Shown: positions 56,001 through 64,000 of the stretch, one piece after another
Layout: the number at the start of each line of letters is the position of its first letter
Position numbering within the stretch: the stretch's first letter is position 1
Assembly (NCBI GenBank): GCA_028015205.1
Contig: CM051518.1
Location: 32,516,001 to 32,580,000, forward strand
Direction: 5' to 3'
From: Mytilisepta virgata
Taxonomy: Eukaryota > Mollusca > Bivalvia > Mytilida > Mytilidae
DNA: 64,000 bases
Notes under the pieces: generated by a model
Told to the model about the DNA's origin: nothing
What the model saw: only the letters and a program-made list of their open reading frames with translations
Database searches by the model: none
Translations under genes and position numbers: made by a program

Positions 56001-58270
56001 AGTAGGTGTCATCAGACACCTAACTTTGAACACAATTTTAGGCTTAAGTGACTCTCATCTCATTTTTACAAATAAGTCCATTTCTCATAAATGTTATAAA
56101 TGTATGTAGACCCACTATTTTTGGTTGATAGATAGTTTTTGGTGGATGCATACCAGTCTGACACCTGTCAACTTACCTTGGACACAGTTGTAGGCTTGAA
56201 TAACGTGCATGAGATTTTTCAGACAAATGTTTCCTGACCATTACTATTTCTTTTAACGTATTTTCCTTTGACTTGCAATGTCCAGTATCAGATAATCTTT
56301 ATCCTGTGTCCGTATGCGTACTCAGGCGAAACAGTTATTGTGTCCACTCTTGTATAGATTAGGTATTATATCTCTGGTATTCACCTAATATAAACAAATT
56401 GAATGAAATGTATTTGAAGTAACTGTTTTGCAAATATTAGAACATGTTTGATTGAGTATTTCTTATTCTAAAAAATTTAAATCTTTTAAATACATTTTTA
56501 TTCTGAAAAAAAAAATTATATAAAATACCCTAATCAGAATTGGTAATACAAAATTAAGAAACAACAACATAAAATCTGAATACTCAATAAAGCTTGCAGG
56601 AGTTGAAGTTTTCAAACAACAGTACAATTCCAATAGAGTGTAATTGAATAAATTTATTACTAAAAAGTTTAAGTCTTAAGTTGTACTTCTTGTTTTGTTT
56701 ATCATCAAACAATAAAAACTTAGCAGAACTAAATTACTTTCTATTAGTTGAGATATTTAAAAGGTACAAGCTGTAATAATGATGTTAACGGTTTACCAAG
56801 GTTACTATTATCCTTGAATTAACATCATATAGAAAGATATTCTATTTATGATGCATCTGTGTAACAAATTAAAACCATGTTTTCCTCATTCTCCATGTAA
56901 ATATTTATTTGTATGTCATTGAACTCGGTGATATAATTTAACTATTCATTAGAAGATGAGAAATTGTTGTTGAATATTATTGCTAGATTATTGATTTTTT
57001 AGATATTTCTTTTCTTTTATTAACATCTTTTCAAAGGAAAATTGCAGAAAATGATGTCAAATTAGCCAAGCAGTAACACTCATTACAGAGATAATTGTTT
57101 ATCAATAAGTTACAGGAAGACCATGTTAAAGATTGTTCTATAGCTGATAGTTATATAATCATGTGTAAATTAAATTTCCTTTGGAATAGTCTCCTATTTC
57201 TGGAAAAAAAATGTTCCAGGTAATTTTATGACGCGTGAAGTACTCCATTTTTTTTTTTTTTAAATCAACATATCCTTTTCATACCATTATAATTTGTTTT
57301 AATAAATCAGTATCTTTACAATCCCTAAGTCAACACTGTCCTTTAAGTATTTATAAGGACTGTTTATATCAAACAAAATTTAAAGAATATTTTTGTTCAT
57401 TTCTGTTAACTTTAATCACAAGTTTAGAAATTTAGATAAGATAATAAAGGTCTCTTATTACCCAATATAAAATATACTGCCTTTCTATGAACAATAGAGT
57501 TAGTACCTTGGGTTCTGGCATCTTTTATTTTGATTACTGAACTTCGCATTCTTATGCAAGATCCAATATCTTGCTGTCAGATAGCTAATTTATCCAATCC
57601 ATGAACATTGGAGAACTCAAGGGCAGGTAAGACCAGACATACGATGTTGGGTACCACTGATATCAAATTCTAGACACTGATGAACTCAAAGTTTCAGACC
57701 TAAAATAATGTCCGGTTCCATCTGCTTTTAAACCAAACTGATGACACAAATAGAAGTGCAGGTGGCAGTAAAAGAGGTTTATTGAATGTTATTGTTTGCA
57801 TTGAGTTTGTACTGATATCATATTTTTCTATCTGGACAGGTGGCAGAGGAGGAGGTCGTGGTGGTAAAGTGCAGGGAGGTTGGGGAGATAGTCAAAATCA
57901 ACAGTTTTCTGGGCAGTGGAATCAAGGTTCCCAACATGGTATTGGTGGAAGAGGAGGCCATAGTCAAGGTAGAGGAGGTTACCAGGGAGGAGGAGGATAT
58001 CAAAGGGGAGGAGGATATCAAGGAGGAGGAGGATATCAAGGTGGAGGAGGATATCAGGGTGGAGGAGGACATCAGGGTGGAGGAGGATATCAGGGTGGAG
58101 GAGGACATCAGGGTGGAGGAGGTGGTGGAATGAGTTACCATGGAAAAGACTATCATGGGGGTGGTGGTTATGAACAAAATGGAAGGTATAACCAAGGAGG
58201 AGGCTACAATGATGAGAGACGTGGCAGTGGTAGAGGACGAGGCAGAGGGGGAAGAGGGGGTCATAGATGA
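30709..58270 (+). CDS. FAM98: FAM98 family protein (tRNA-ligase complex subunit), 11 exons
   Basis: FAM98 proteins are subunits of the RTCB/DDX1/RTRAF RNA-ligase complex that splices tRNAs and XBP1 mRNA. Coding exons: 30709-30746, 37716-37864, 38759-38815, 39510-39590, 41410-41507, 41967-42074, 43840-44034, 46427-46526, 46725-46807, 47452-47554 and 57840-58270. All have AG/GT borders and join in frame to 480 residues. Landmarks: [20 protein letters not shown] at the N-terminus, ELNCPY and VTKRL in exon 4, [15 protein letters not shown] in exon 6, IGKPLL and [17 protein letters not shown] in exon 7, [16 protein letters not shown] across exons 8-9, and [16 protein letters not shown] (~309-322). 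Exon 11 encodes a 143-residue Gly/Arg/Tyr/Gln-rich tail with GGGGYQ repeats and [10 protein letters not shown] near the stop, a likely arginine-methylation and RNA-binding region. It resembles vertebrate FAM98A/B; I see one gene and cannot assign a paralogue letter. Introns 1 (7.0 kb) and 10 (10.3 kb) are repeat-filled. Confidence 0.96.
31559..32943 (+). mobile_element. Non-autonomous MULE transposon B
   Basis: A 1385-bp element with an 8-bp target duplication, GTTTGCAC (31551-31558 and 32944-32951). The inverted ends start GGTGTCTTCCTCCTATTCCC on the left and GGTTCATTCCTCCTATTCCC read inward from the right. The motif CTATTCCCAC (or its inverse) recurs subterminally at about 31571, 31602, 32875 and 32921. 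The first bases (GGTGT) and the plan of the ends match MULE A. It contains a transposase remnant. Confidence 0.85.
31762..32392 (+). pseudogene. MULE transposase remnant B (central DDE deleted)
   Basis: Two parts are readable. At about 31762-31945, HNHGSD followed by ~55 residues ending NKRKKTLPR looks like the region after a FLYWCH zinc finger. At about 31950-32392, VLPLIPTA, a TAA stop, then [54 protein letters not shown] and a C-terminal [14 protein letters not shown] before TAG match the MULE C-terminal region. The catalytic core kept in remnant A is deleted here, and the stop breaks what remains. Confidence 0.75.
33314..33710. mobile_element. 397-bp MITE with TTAA target site
   Basis: The inverted ends are GGATGATCGCTGGTC on the left and GACCAGCGAGCATCC on the right, 14 of 15 matching, flanked by TTAA on both sides (33310-33313 and 33711-33714). 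There is no ORF. TTAA duplications are typical of piggyBac-type elements, but the ends do not show the usual CCY start, so the superfamily is open. Confidence 0.65.
35107..35322 (-). CDS. Orphan 71-codon ORF next to an LTR-like sequence
   Basis: The open frame ends 35107. Possible starts are at 35322 or, 21 codons in, at 35259 ([14 protein letters not shown]). The product is not low-complexity, and I do not recognise it. It lies in FAM98 intron 1 on the opposite strand, about 100 bp downstream of the LTR-like sequence at 35425-36112 in the same orientation, so it could be the start of a truncated internal retrotransposon ORF. It could equally be chance. Confidence 0.2.
   Translation of the reverse strand: MQQIYFNCVPVCIYVQRRILIMSVTDRILSFVNNVNGSNENLPVINQVVVLIKDVDDVSRTIKLPNNEERG
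35425..36112 (-). mobile_element. LTR-like sequence with heat-shock element and TATA box
   Basis: Read on the minus strand it starts TGTTCAGGG and ends GGCTGTAACA, the TG...CA pattern of an LTR (688 bp). It has in order a heat-shock element, GAAACTTCTAGAA on plus (35820-35832, perfect GAAnnTTCnnGAA) with further GAA triplets beside it; a TATA stretch (35751-35760) some 60 bp downstream; a polyadenylation-type ATAATAAATC near 35500; and a GT-rich run after that. I saw no second LTR and no matching 5-bp duplication, so it is probably one end of a truncated element. Confidence 0.45.
36244..37190 (+). mobile_element. P2 element in FAM98 intron 1
   Basis: It starts AGCTCACCTGGCCTAAAATG, then GAGCTATTGCCATCACCTGG. 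Two ~480-bp units follow, each with TTCTCTGAAACTA, ACCAAACTT, AACATGGCCGCCATGGC or the like, AAAATAGAACTT, GTCAAGATCTACCTGCCATG and GTTATTGCCC. The other end is not clear and may run to about 37650 (AGGTGAGTGC). Confidence 0.5.
37200..37570 (+). repeat. Tandem repeat, three ~120-bp units
   Basis: Each unit contains GCTGTACAAGTC, GTCAAGGTCATTGAAAA, CATAGCAACCAATGGAAAAG and TCCCAAGCAACCA. It sits 150 bp upstream of FAM98 exon 2. The frame at 37383-37613 is a repeat by-product. Confidence 0.55.
40570..41345 (+). repeat. Degenerate ~150-bp tandem array in FAM98 intron 4
   Basis: Five to six units contain GTCACTCAAGCATAAAATGTAGGTC, CTGAGTTG..TGTACTATATAAG and GAAATATCATTAATA. The GTCACTCAAGCATGAAAT block is shared with P1, so it may be a distant P1 relative. 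No terminal structures were seen. Confidence 0.55.
44043..44086 (+). repeat. (TA)n microsatellite just after FAM98 exon 7
   Basis: About 21 TA dinucleotides starting nine bases after the exon 7 donor (CCAAG/GTTTGT). A frame reading through the intron into this repeat is an artefact. Confidence 0.95.
44558..46293 (-). mobile_element. 5'-truncated LINE with intact RT half, antisense in FAM98
   Basis: It lies in intron 7, opposite to the gene. The 3' end on the minus strand is AGCATTGCAATAATAATAATAAAT, a (TAA)n-type tail (plus 44558-44580). The 5' break is near 46293, where the coding frame ([10 protein letters not shown]) starts in mid-domain. The tail type and C-terminus differ from the LINE at 3361-8943, so this is another family, probably L2- or CR1-like. 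Confidence 0.8.
44785..46254 (-). CDS. Reverse transcriptase fragment of a LINE ORF2
   Basis: A 489-residue open frame from its first Met (the frame runs on to 46291 with no Met). RT blocks: [65 protein letters not shown] and the catalytic [11 protein letters not shown]. The thumb/C-terminal part includes [10 protein letters not shown] and [14 protein letters not shown], ending FRKAFS. The APE endonuclease and any ORF1 are missing through 5' truncation. No stop or frameshift is present, which suggests a recent insertion. It cannot transpose by itself. Confidence 0.88.
   Translation of the reverse strand: MNSLVVNITNIVNASLKDSNVPKTFKEAVVRPLLKKQGLDNEILKNYRPVSNLPFISKIIEKVVENRLEHHIQTNNLHDSVQSAYRTGHSTETALLRVHHDITAALDSNHCAVLLMLDLSAAFDVIDHGILRKRLEYSYGVTGAALEWIQSYLTDRTQRIAIGSAFSEDIQLKFGVPQGSVLGPKLYCIFSKPIGDICKRHNMCYHCYADDTQVYLVVKPIDNWSNISTQLENCLTDISSWMCTNMLKLNEDKTELIVFAPKNRIKDVADFHLSFGGNIVTDATCVKNLGVFFDNTLSMNKQVSAVAKSCHYQIRNIGRIRPYITESACKTLVCSLVTSRLDYGNALLYGIPANTTQKLQRVQNMAARLVTLKKKTDHITPLLKTLHWLPITYRCQYKLLLYVFKAIQKTAPIYLQELVNIYIPSRTLRSENSMLVVNPSTRTKTYGDRRFDKSAAVLWNNLPNELRQSRTVHCFKKNLKTHLFRKAFS
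47645..48330 (+). repeat. 35-bp minisatellite, about 18-19 copies
   Basis: The unit contains TGCTTTCCAATACTCTTTAT followed by TGTCTGTTTACCTAG, 35 bp. It lies in FAM98 intron 10. Since 35 is not a multiple of three, three copies form a 105-bp coding-like period, giving long stop-free frames (47808-48149) with no biological meaning. Confidence 0.9.
48945..50135 (+). mobile_element. P2 element, complete copy in FAM98 intron 10
   Basis: It starts AGCTCACCTGGCCAAAGGCC, then CATCACTTGGCGTCC. About seven ~155-bp units follow, each with CTTCTCCTCTGAAATCACTT, GGCCAAATGGAACGAAACTT, GACAGGAAGCATCTATGGGA, CCTCATTTCGTC, ACAAACATGGCC and TTCTTGTTTCTGATTGGCTG. It ends with GCCCTCTGAGCCTCTAG followed by TTT. 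Confidence 0.65.
50298..50434. repeat. 137-bp hairpin with a perfect 25-bp stem
   Basis: 50298-50322 and 50410-50434 are exact reverse complements (TATAACATGGCATTTTCCAT lies within the left arm). The loop has further inverted blocks (GGTATCATTCC with GGGATGATACC, and CCCATATCGGACC). The loop is related to the terminal hairpins of the foldback element at 2275-2945. Confidence 0.85.
50990..51340. mobile_element. Half copy of the foldback element
   Basis: It shows a terminal hairpin (CTTGACCTAATCCATAT with ATATGGATTAGGTCATAAAT), then ATCATATACTGCCTAAGTAC, GGCCATATCAGCC, TTGAATAGCATTTAAATGAT, GGTTATTAGCC, CTTCCAGTCATTACACATAT and AAGTACTAAGTATATGATAA. This is the order of one arm of 2275-2945. 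The opposite arm is absent. Nothing else was recognised in 51341-52150. Confidence 0.6.
52160..53296 (+). mobile_element. P2 element, five ~167-bp units
   Basis: The units carry CTCCTCTGAAACTACTTGAG, CAAATTTAACCAAACTTTAC, AGGAATGATGTATGGAAGGT, a TTTTCCGATCCGCCAAAAAA-type block, GGACATAGTTTAACAT and CCCTATGGGAAAACATG. The right end is CAGGTGAGCGATACAGGCTC, then AGCCCACTCAGCCTCTAG followed by TTT, with an AGGCT/AGCCT hairpin. The left end is not clear. Confidence 0.6.
54165..54425 (+). mobile_element. tRNA-derived SINE (family 3), copy 2
   Basis: A tRNA-like head with B-box-like AGTTTGAATCTC (about 54226-54237), then CCTGTGGCGGG. The body has CTCTCTGGGTACTCCGGCTT, CCTCCACCAATAAAACTGGC and a GGCGTAAAAACCCC block; the tail is CAAACTAAACC. 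It is the inverse of 16676-16925. It lies in FAM98 intron 10. Confidence 0.7.
55280..56355 (-). mobile_element. P1 element in FAM98 intron 10
   Basis: About seven ~145-bp units (CTTGAGTGACTTGT, AAGTCCATTTCTCAGCAACT, GTAATACCTAGACCC, TTTGGTCTATAGATAGTTC). The right end is the conserved terminus (CCAGTATCAG, then TGCGTACTCAGGCGAAAC, then GTGTCCACTCTTG). The left terminus is absent. Bases 56356-57839 are plain AT-rich intron. Confidence 0.65.
57970..58125 (+). repeat. 18-bp coding minisatellite (GGGGYQ) in FAM98 exon 11
   Basis: About eight copies of GGAGGAGGATATCAGGGT-type units encode GGGGYQ or GGGGHQ. They are in frame and part of the RGG tail. Near-identity of adjacent units suggests recent expansion and probable length polymorphism. 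Confidence 0.85.
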
Positions 58271-58548
58271 TTATAAAGGAATGCCTTGTATGAATGTGTT
58301 CTGGCTGCTTGGTGCTTCTAAAATGTGTTTGGGTAATGTCATATGTTTATGTCTTCCATACTTATGTTATTGACACTTTTAAGTGAATGTTATTTATTAG
58401 AGTATTAGAAGGTCTTGATAGGACCAAGGAATACAAGTTATTAATATCCATTTTGAATTATGTGTATGTACATGAGAGCAATTTTGATAAAATGTGTAGT
58501 TAATCAATTTAAGTAATCAATTTTCTCTGTCCACAGGTTTTCTTTATC

Positions 58549-58554
58549 AATAAA
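58549..58554 (+). promoter_or_regulatory. FAM98 polyadenylation signal
   Basis: AATAAA 279 bp past the FAM98 stop, the first canonical hexamer downstream. 58271-58548 is the probable 3' UTR. 58560-59099 holds nothing recognised. Confidence 0.6.
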
Positions 58555-59099
58555 TTTGAATTATATTTAATATTAATTAAGTTGTTTTTAGCATTCTTAA
58601 AGTAATTTTCTTCTAATTTGAAAATTTCTACCTCCAACCTGTGAATTATTTTTTAATCAATTGTACACAATTCTTGTTAAGGGAATATGATACAGTAGCA
58701 AGGGGCGATAATTATGTTGCCAAGAGATACACATTCATAGTATTCTCCAAGAAAAACCCTTAACCCATCCTAAAAGTTTGGATTTTTCTCAAATATCTCT
58801 GCAAAAAGTACATGAACCCCAATTTTTTTCTTTGCAAACAAAAGTTTATTTTCATCCTGATAAGTATACTTTAATTTGAATAGATAAGCAAAAATCATGT
58901 AATATGTTTTCTAAATCCTTAAGATTCCATTTCAGATATTAGAAGTTTGCCTCATTTGTCTCAATTTTGCTACGGTCCTGTCGGTTTAAGTTTTGTATAC
59001 TGTGTATTTTATTTTCATGATACAGAACAGCAATAAAAGTCCTGTTCCTTTGCTTAAACAAGAATTAATCCACAATATCTCTTCTCTGGTACTAACGCA

Positions 59100-61194
59100 T
59101 TTTTATACGACCGCAAAATTTTTGCAGTCGTATATTGGTATGACGTTGGCGTCGTCGTCGTCGTCCGAAGACATTTGGTTTTCGCACTATAACTTTAGTA
59201 TAAGTTAATAGAAATCTATGAAATTTAAACACAAGGTTTATGACCACAAAAGGAAGGTTGGGATTGATTTTGGGAGTTTTGGTCCCAACAGTTTAAGAAT
59301 TAGGGGCCAAAAAAGGGCCCAATAAGCATTTTTCTTGGTTTTTGCACAATAACTCTAGTATAAGTGAACAGAAATCTATGAAATTTTAACACAAGGTTTA
59401 TGACCACAAAAGGAAGGTTTGGATTGTTTTTGGGAGTTTTGGTCTCAATAGTTTAGGAATTAGGGGCTAAAAAAGGGCCCAAATAAGCATTTTTCTTGGT
59501 TTTTGCACAATAACTTTAGTATAAGTAAATAGAAATCTATGAAATTTAAACACAAGGTTTATGACCACAAAAGGAAGGTTGGGATTGATTTTGGGAGTTT
59601 TGGTCCCAACAGTTTAGGAATTAGGGGCCAAAAGGGTCCAAAATTAAACTTTGTTTGATTTCATCGAAAATTGAACTATTGGGGTTCTTTGATATGCCGA
59701 ATCTAACCGTGCTTTTAGATTCTTAATTTTTGGTCCCGTTTTCAAATTGGTCTACATTAAGGTCCAAAGGGTCCAAAATTAAACTTAGTTTGATTTTAAC
59801 AAAAATTGAATTCTTGGGGTTCTTTGATATGCTGAATCTAAACATATACTTAATTTTTTTATTATGGGCCCAGTTTTCAAGTTGGTCCAAATCGGGGTCC
59901 AAAATTAAACTTTGTTTGATTTCATCGAAAATTGAACTATTGGGGTTCTTTGATATGCCGAATCTAACCGTGCATTTAGATTCTTAATTTTTGGTCCCGT
60001 TTTCAAATTGGTCTACATTAAGGTCCAAAGGGTCCAAAATTAAACTTAGTTTGATTTTAACAAAAATTGAATTCTTGGGGTTCTTTGATATGCTGAATCT
60101 AAACATATACTTAGTTTTTTTTATTATGGGCCCAGTTTTCAAGTTGGTCCAAATCGGGGTCCAAAATTAAACTTTGTTTGATTTCATCGAAAATTGAACT
60201 ATTGGGGTTCTTTGATATGCCGAATCTAACCGTGCTTTTAGATTCTTAATTTTTGGTCCCGTTTTCAAATTGGTCTACATTAAGGTCCAAAGGGTCCAAA
60301 ATTAAACTTAGTTTGATTTTAACAAAAATTGAATTCTTGGGGTTCTTTGATATGCTGAATCTAAACATATACTTAGTTTTTTTATTATGGGCCCAGTTTT
60401 CAAGTTGGTCCAAATCGGGGTCCAAAATTAAACTTTGTTTGATTTCATCGAAAATTGAACTATTGGGGTTCTTTGATATGCCGAATCTAACCGTGCATTT
60501 AGATTCTTAATTTTTGGTCCCGTTTTCAAATTGGTCTACATTAAGGTCCAAAGGGTCCAAAATTAAACTTAGTTTGATTTTAACAAAAATTGAATTCTTG
60601 GGGTTCTTTGATATGCTGAATCTAAACATGTACTTAGTTTTTTTATTATGGGCCCAGTTTTCAAGTTGGTCCAAATCGGGGTCCAAAATTAAAGCTAAAA
60701 AAGGGGTAAATTATTTTTGGGGGGGGGGGGGGGGGGGGCAATTCTCAACAGCATATTGTATTGCACAAGAAGCAAAAAATTGAATATAAATTCAAATCAT
60801 ATGACCAATTCTAAGTTCTTTGATTTCAGTTATTCTGTGTCAGAAACCTATTATCTGTCAAATATTTCAAGAAAATTTTCAATTGCACAGTATTGCGCAA
60901 TAGCAAGAAATTGATATGTGTGCCCAATTTAAATTTTAAATTGGTTATTTCTGATTTATATATAAAAACAAATGATACTGATATGGTTTGAATAGGTAAA
61001 TTAAAAATTTTTAAGTTCTTAGACAACATTCATTCTGTGTCAGAAACCTATGCTGTGTCAAATATTTATTCACAATCCAAATTCAGTATTGTATCAAGCT
61101 TGAATGTTGTGTTCATAATTTCCCCAACTATTCAGGGTTCGACATCTGCGGTCGTATCTAGCTGCGCCCAGCGGAGCATTTTATCTAAATTAAA
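59100..61194 (-). mobile_element. P4 element, copy 2 (inverted, longer)
   Basis: The palindrome at 59104-59134 (TATACGACCGCAAAATTTTT with its inverse) is the counterpart of 19152-19182. The far end reads GTTCGACATCTGCGGTCGTA, then AGCTGCGCCCAGCGGAGCAT. It shares with copy 1 the ~125-bp units (59160-59630), a long G run (about 60719-60738) and the GCGCAATA blocks. In addition it has a 261-bp array at 59638-60690. It contains the uninterrupted site of the SINE found in copy 1. Confidence 0.65.
59638..60690 (+). repeat. 261-bp higher-order tandem repeat, four copies
   Basis: Each 261-bp unit is two ~130-bp half-units with the shared block TTGGGGTTCTTTGATATGC, one followed by CGAATCTAACCGTGC, the other by TGAATCTAAACATATACTTA. 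Adjacent 261-bp copies are almost identical, whereas the two halves are diverged. Because 261 is 87 x 3, each copy gives the same 85-codon frame from an ATG (59730, 60253 and 60514); each ends at a stop and none resembles a gene. Confidence 0.85.
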
Positions 61195-61589
61195 ATCATT
61201 TTATACCAGTAAAGGAATCAAATGTTTTAAGGGCTGTCAAATTTTATAAATCCAAATACATGAGATTCCACATCTTAATGCATTCAGTGGAAAAGTATAA
61301 CAGATCAAAGGAATTTTCCAGGAATTTGGGATAAAAATGTGTGAGGGCTGACATTGGTGTTTGTTATCAAGATTTTAAATGACTGTAATTCTGCATATTT
61401 CAATTTTCAACAAATTTTCAAAATTTTACCTACATATTTGCTATTACTCAGTATAAATGATTGATGAATATTTTATTGTCCTTTTACTTCCAATAATGCA
61501 TTAACAATTAGGTTTATTTTCCAGATTTTTTGATTTTTGGAATTTACTTTATTTAGATAATGAAAATCATTTCTTTCGTCCAAAAGCAA

Positions 61590-62300
61590 ACTAAAATTGA
61601 GACTTGTACCGGTAGTCCACCTGAACACAAGGCCTACATGTACCAAGCATCCATTGTCTGTCTGTAAATTTTTTACATTTCTTTGTCTCCTCTGAAAAAA
61701 TGCAGTAAAATTTGGGAAATAGCATATCGAAGGTCCTCCACAAAGTTCCTTTTTTTATTTCAGTCCAAAGACCACAGGCATTCTTTTATTCTGTTTGGTC
61801 AGTTTTCAAAGATATTCTTTTCAGACACTACAATTAAGTTAACTTGATTGATGACTGGAAGAGGTTTTGAAAATTTGATCCTGTGGCAAACATAGCAGTT
61901 CAAGTTGAAATCCAGTGGGAGTAAATGTCATATCAACATGAAACTTCATCAAATAATGCCTCAAATTGTGATCTATTGGTAAAGTTTGACTTTACCAAAA
62001 ATCCAATTTTTACATAAAAAATGTCAGCAAAAGGCATTCTTTGATTCCAATAGAACAGTTTGAGGACATATAATATTTTGGTATCTCTGTCCATAATTAT
62101 ATGCATATGTCCATCTGTGCATCTTGCTTTGGTTAAGGTTTAGGTTTAAGGTAGTTTAGTGGGAAGTTGATGTCTTGATTTAGGTGGTTGTCATTATAGG
62201 CTCATTTGGGAGTAGATGTCATATCAACATGAAACTTCATAAAATAATGCCTCAAATTGTGTAAAAAATTATCAAACGTAATCTCTGTGGTTTTTTTCCC
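61590..62300 (+). repeat. Degraded P2-like sequence and a 55-bp direct repeat
   Basis: The left part has GTCCACCTGAACACAAGGCC, CTGTCTGTAAATTTTTTACA and TGTCTCCTCTGAAAAAATGC in P2 order, diverged. GTCATATCAACATGAAACTT with CAAATTGTG downstream occurs at about 61928 and again at 62217. No gene is seen in 61195-62950. Confidence 0.35.
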
Positions 62301-62958
62301 TAATTAATGAGCAATACTTGGGCTCTTAAGAGCCTTTAGATTACAGATCAAATAAAAAAAAATATTGAACCCTGGCAATAAAGATTTAGGGGTAGGGGTG
62401 GGGTCATTAAATTTTTGAGCTGCTAGATATGAGATTCTGTGAAATAAGTTTATTTGGCCTTATTCCAGTGATATTAAAATGTTTTACAGTGTTAAGTATT
62501 ATATATATGCCTTTTTGCAACAGGTTTAAAAGTGCATTACATTTATATCCTGTATGAAGTTGTGAATATAGTGTGTGTCTGGAGATAAAAAGTATGAAGA
62601 TATAAAAAATTGTAAACTGAGGTTTTATGGTTCAGGTGAAATCCATTTACTTGGTAATTATGTTGTTATCCTGTATTTTCAAGGTCATTTGAATTGTAAA
62701 TCATCTTCTGCTGTGATGTTTTATGTATATGAATTCCTTGACAATTAGTAAACACAACCACTGCTTTATGTATTTATTTTATGAAAGAAGCTGTTTTAGT
62801 TATTGTTTAAGACTAGTAACAGTTTGATATTATATAACATGTACGTTCTCTTTAGTTTTATTTTCTTGCACTGGATGAATTTTAAGCAAACATATCAAGT
62901 TTTGGAAGGGTATTTGCAAATCAAGGGTCAAGAGTAGTAAAATTTTGGGTTACAAAGC

Positions 62959-63033
62959 ACAGGCACTTGTTTCTATCAATGGGGGTCAAAAATACCTTAT
63001 ACCCAACCTCCATTCATAGAAACAAGTGCCTGT
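62959..63033. repeat. 75-bp hairpin, perfect 18-bp stem
   Basis: ACAGGCACTTGTTTCTAT (62959-62976) pairs exactly with ATAGAAACAAGTGCCTGT (63016-63033). ATGG/CCAT pairs extend the stem inward, and weaker pairing extends it outward. It could be a small MITE or a hairpin RNA; transcription is unknown. Confidence 0.75.
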
Positions 63034-63309
63034 TCTACAAGGGCAGAGAAGTTTTGTAAAAATTCTCTCCTAAAAATGATATATCTATTTGATTATACCA
63101 AAGTTTATTTTCAATACTGCCACAGCGATGAAAACTCTGAAGGAGTATTGAATAAATTATACAGAAATATGCTTGAGAGTGTGAAAAAAGGCACATCCAT
63201 TTGTACAAATCCCCAATTCAGTAAAATGACAAATCCTGAGACAAAATTACTCCAATGACTATAAAATTTGGATAGATTCACCTTGACTAAAAAAAAGATG
63301 CACAATTCC

Positions 63310-63945
63310 AGAAAAATATAATAGTAATCAAACTGTCGAAATCAAGGATTAGTTTGACTTAGAAATAAATCCTGATTCAGACTGAAAGGTAAAATATAAT
63401 AGTAATCAACTTAGTGAAATCAAGGATTAGTTTGACTTAGAAATAATTCCTGATTCAGACTGAAAGGTAAAATATAATAGTAATCAACTTAGTGAAATCA
63501 AGGATTAGTTTGACTTAGAAATAATTCCTGATTCAGACTGAAAGGTAAAATATAATAGTAATCAACTTAGTGAAATCAAGGATTAGTGCCACTTAGAAAT
63601 AAATCCTGATTCAGACTGAAAGGTAAAAACTTAGTGAAATCAAGGATGAGTGCAACTTAGAAATAAATCCTGATTCAGACTGAAAGGTAAAAACTTAGTG
63701 AAATCAAGGATTAGTGTGACTTAGAAATAAATCCTGATTCAGACTGAAAGGTAAAAACTTAGTGAAATCAAGGATGAGTGCGACTTAGAAATAAATCCTG
63801 ATTCAGACTGAAAGGTAAAAACTTAGTGAAATCAAGGATTAGTGCGACTTAGAAATAAATCCTGATTCAGACTGAAAGGTAAAAACTTAGTGAAATCAAG
63901 GATTAGTGCGACTAAGAAATAAATTCTGATTCAGACCGAAATGGA
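63310..63945 (+). repeat. Tandem array with 78-bp and 64-bp unit forms
   Basis: About nine units. The first four (to ~63625) are 78 bp; the later ones are 64 bp and lack a 14-bp segment (TATAATAGTAATCA). The shared core is AACTTAGTGAAATCAAGGAT, then GACTTAGAAATAAATCCTGA, then TTCAGACTGAAAGGTAAA. It ends just inside the window; the last 55 bases are unique. Confidence 0.9.
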
Positions 63946-64000
63946 AAATTACAATATAAGAAACACAGATCACATGCAATGAATCAAACAAGCCAAGGAA

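Noticed and set aside
57818..58264. 148-codon Ser/Thr-rich ORF antisense to FAM98 exon 11
   Set aside because: It is the complement of the GGGGYQ-coding repeat; the plus strand is the conserved coding frame.
59730..60783. Three near-identical 85-89-codon ORFs
   Set aside because: They come from a 261-bp tandem repeat whose length is a multiple of three; there is no family match and they lie in a mobile element.
63310..63945. CRISPR-like regular repeats
   Set aside because: Units are contiguous with no unique spacers, and the genome is eukaryotic, so it is an ordinary tandem array.

Overview
The window is eukaryotic, about two-thirds AT, and reads as nuclear DNA of a bivalve, most likely a mussel (Mytilus). 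Its genes have short exons with GT/AG introns. Its interspersed repeats include one ending in a conserved GACACATTCC block and elements ending in a TATACGACCGC palindrome. I recognise both from memory as typical of Mytilus; I could not search a database.

Two conserved host genes lie head to head. On the minus strand, eight exons between 30588 and 14164 encode a complete 265-residue PSMD8/Rpn12, a subunit of the 26S proteasome lid. On the plus strand, eleven exons between 30709 and 58270 encode a complete 480-residue FAM98, which belongs with the RTCB/DDX1 tRNA-ligase complex and ends in an RGG-rich tail. Only 120 bp separate the two start codons, so they probably share a promoter. All joined exons keep frame. 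Almost everything else is intron or intergenic DNA made of mobile elements and tandem repeats.

Layout: 1-3360 holds SINEs, a MITE and a 670-bp foldback element. 3361-8943 is a nearly full-length CR1-like LINE with two intact ORFs, inserted in an older satellite-cored element (family P1: 3180-3360 plus 8944-9640). 9760-14163 is intergenic, with one long-TIR element. 14164-30588 is PSMD8; its introns carry P1, P2, P3 and P4 repeats, SINEs and a MULE (Mutator-like) transposon relic. 30709-58270 is FAM98. Its intron 1 holds a 3.4-kb element with poly-G termini that contains a second MULE relic and a MITE, followed by an LTR-like piece with a heat-shock element. Intron 7 holds an antisense 5'-truncated LINE, and intron 10 (10.3 kb) holds a minisatellite, P2 and P1 elements and hairpins. 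58271-64000 is intergenic, with an inverted P4 copy, a hairpin and a tandem array.

Repeat family names used here (P1 to P4) are my own labels: P1 has ~145-bp units with GTCACTCAAGCATGAAAT; P2 has AGCTCACCTGG ends and ~155-170-bp units; P3 has ~178-bp units; P4 is bounded by ATACGACCGC. P1 and P2 resemble the satellite-cored 'pearl'/Helentron-associated elements known from bivalves; that link is inference. No CRISPR array, bacterial operon or true tRNA/rRNA gene was seen.
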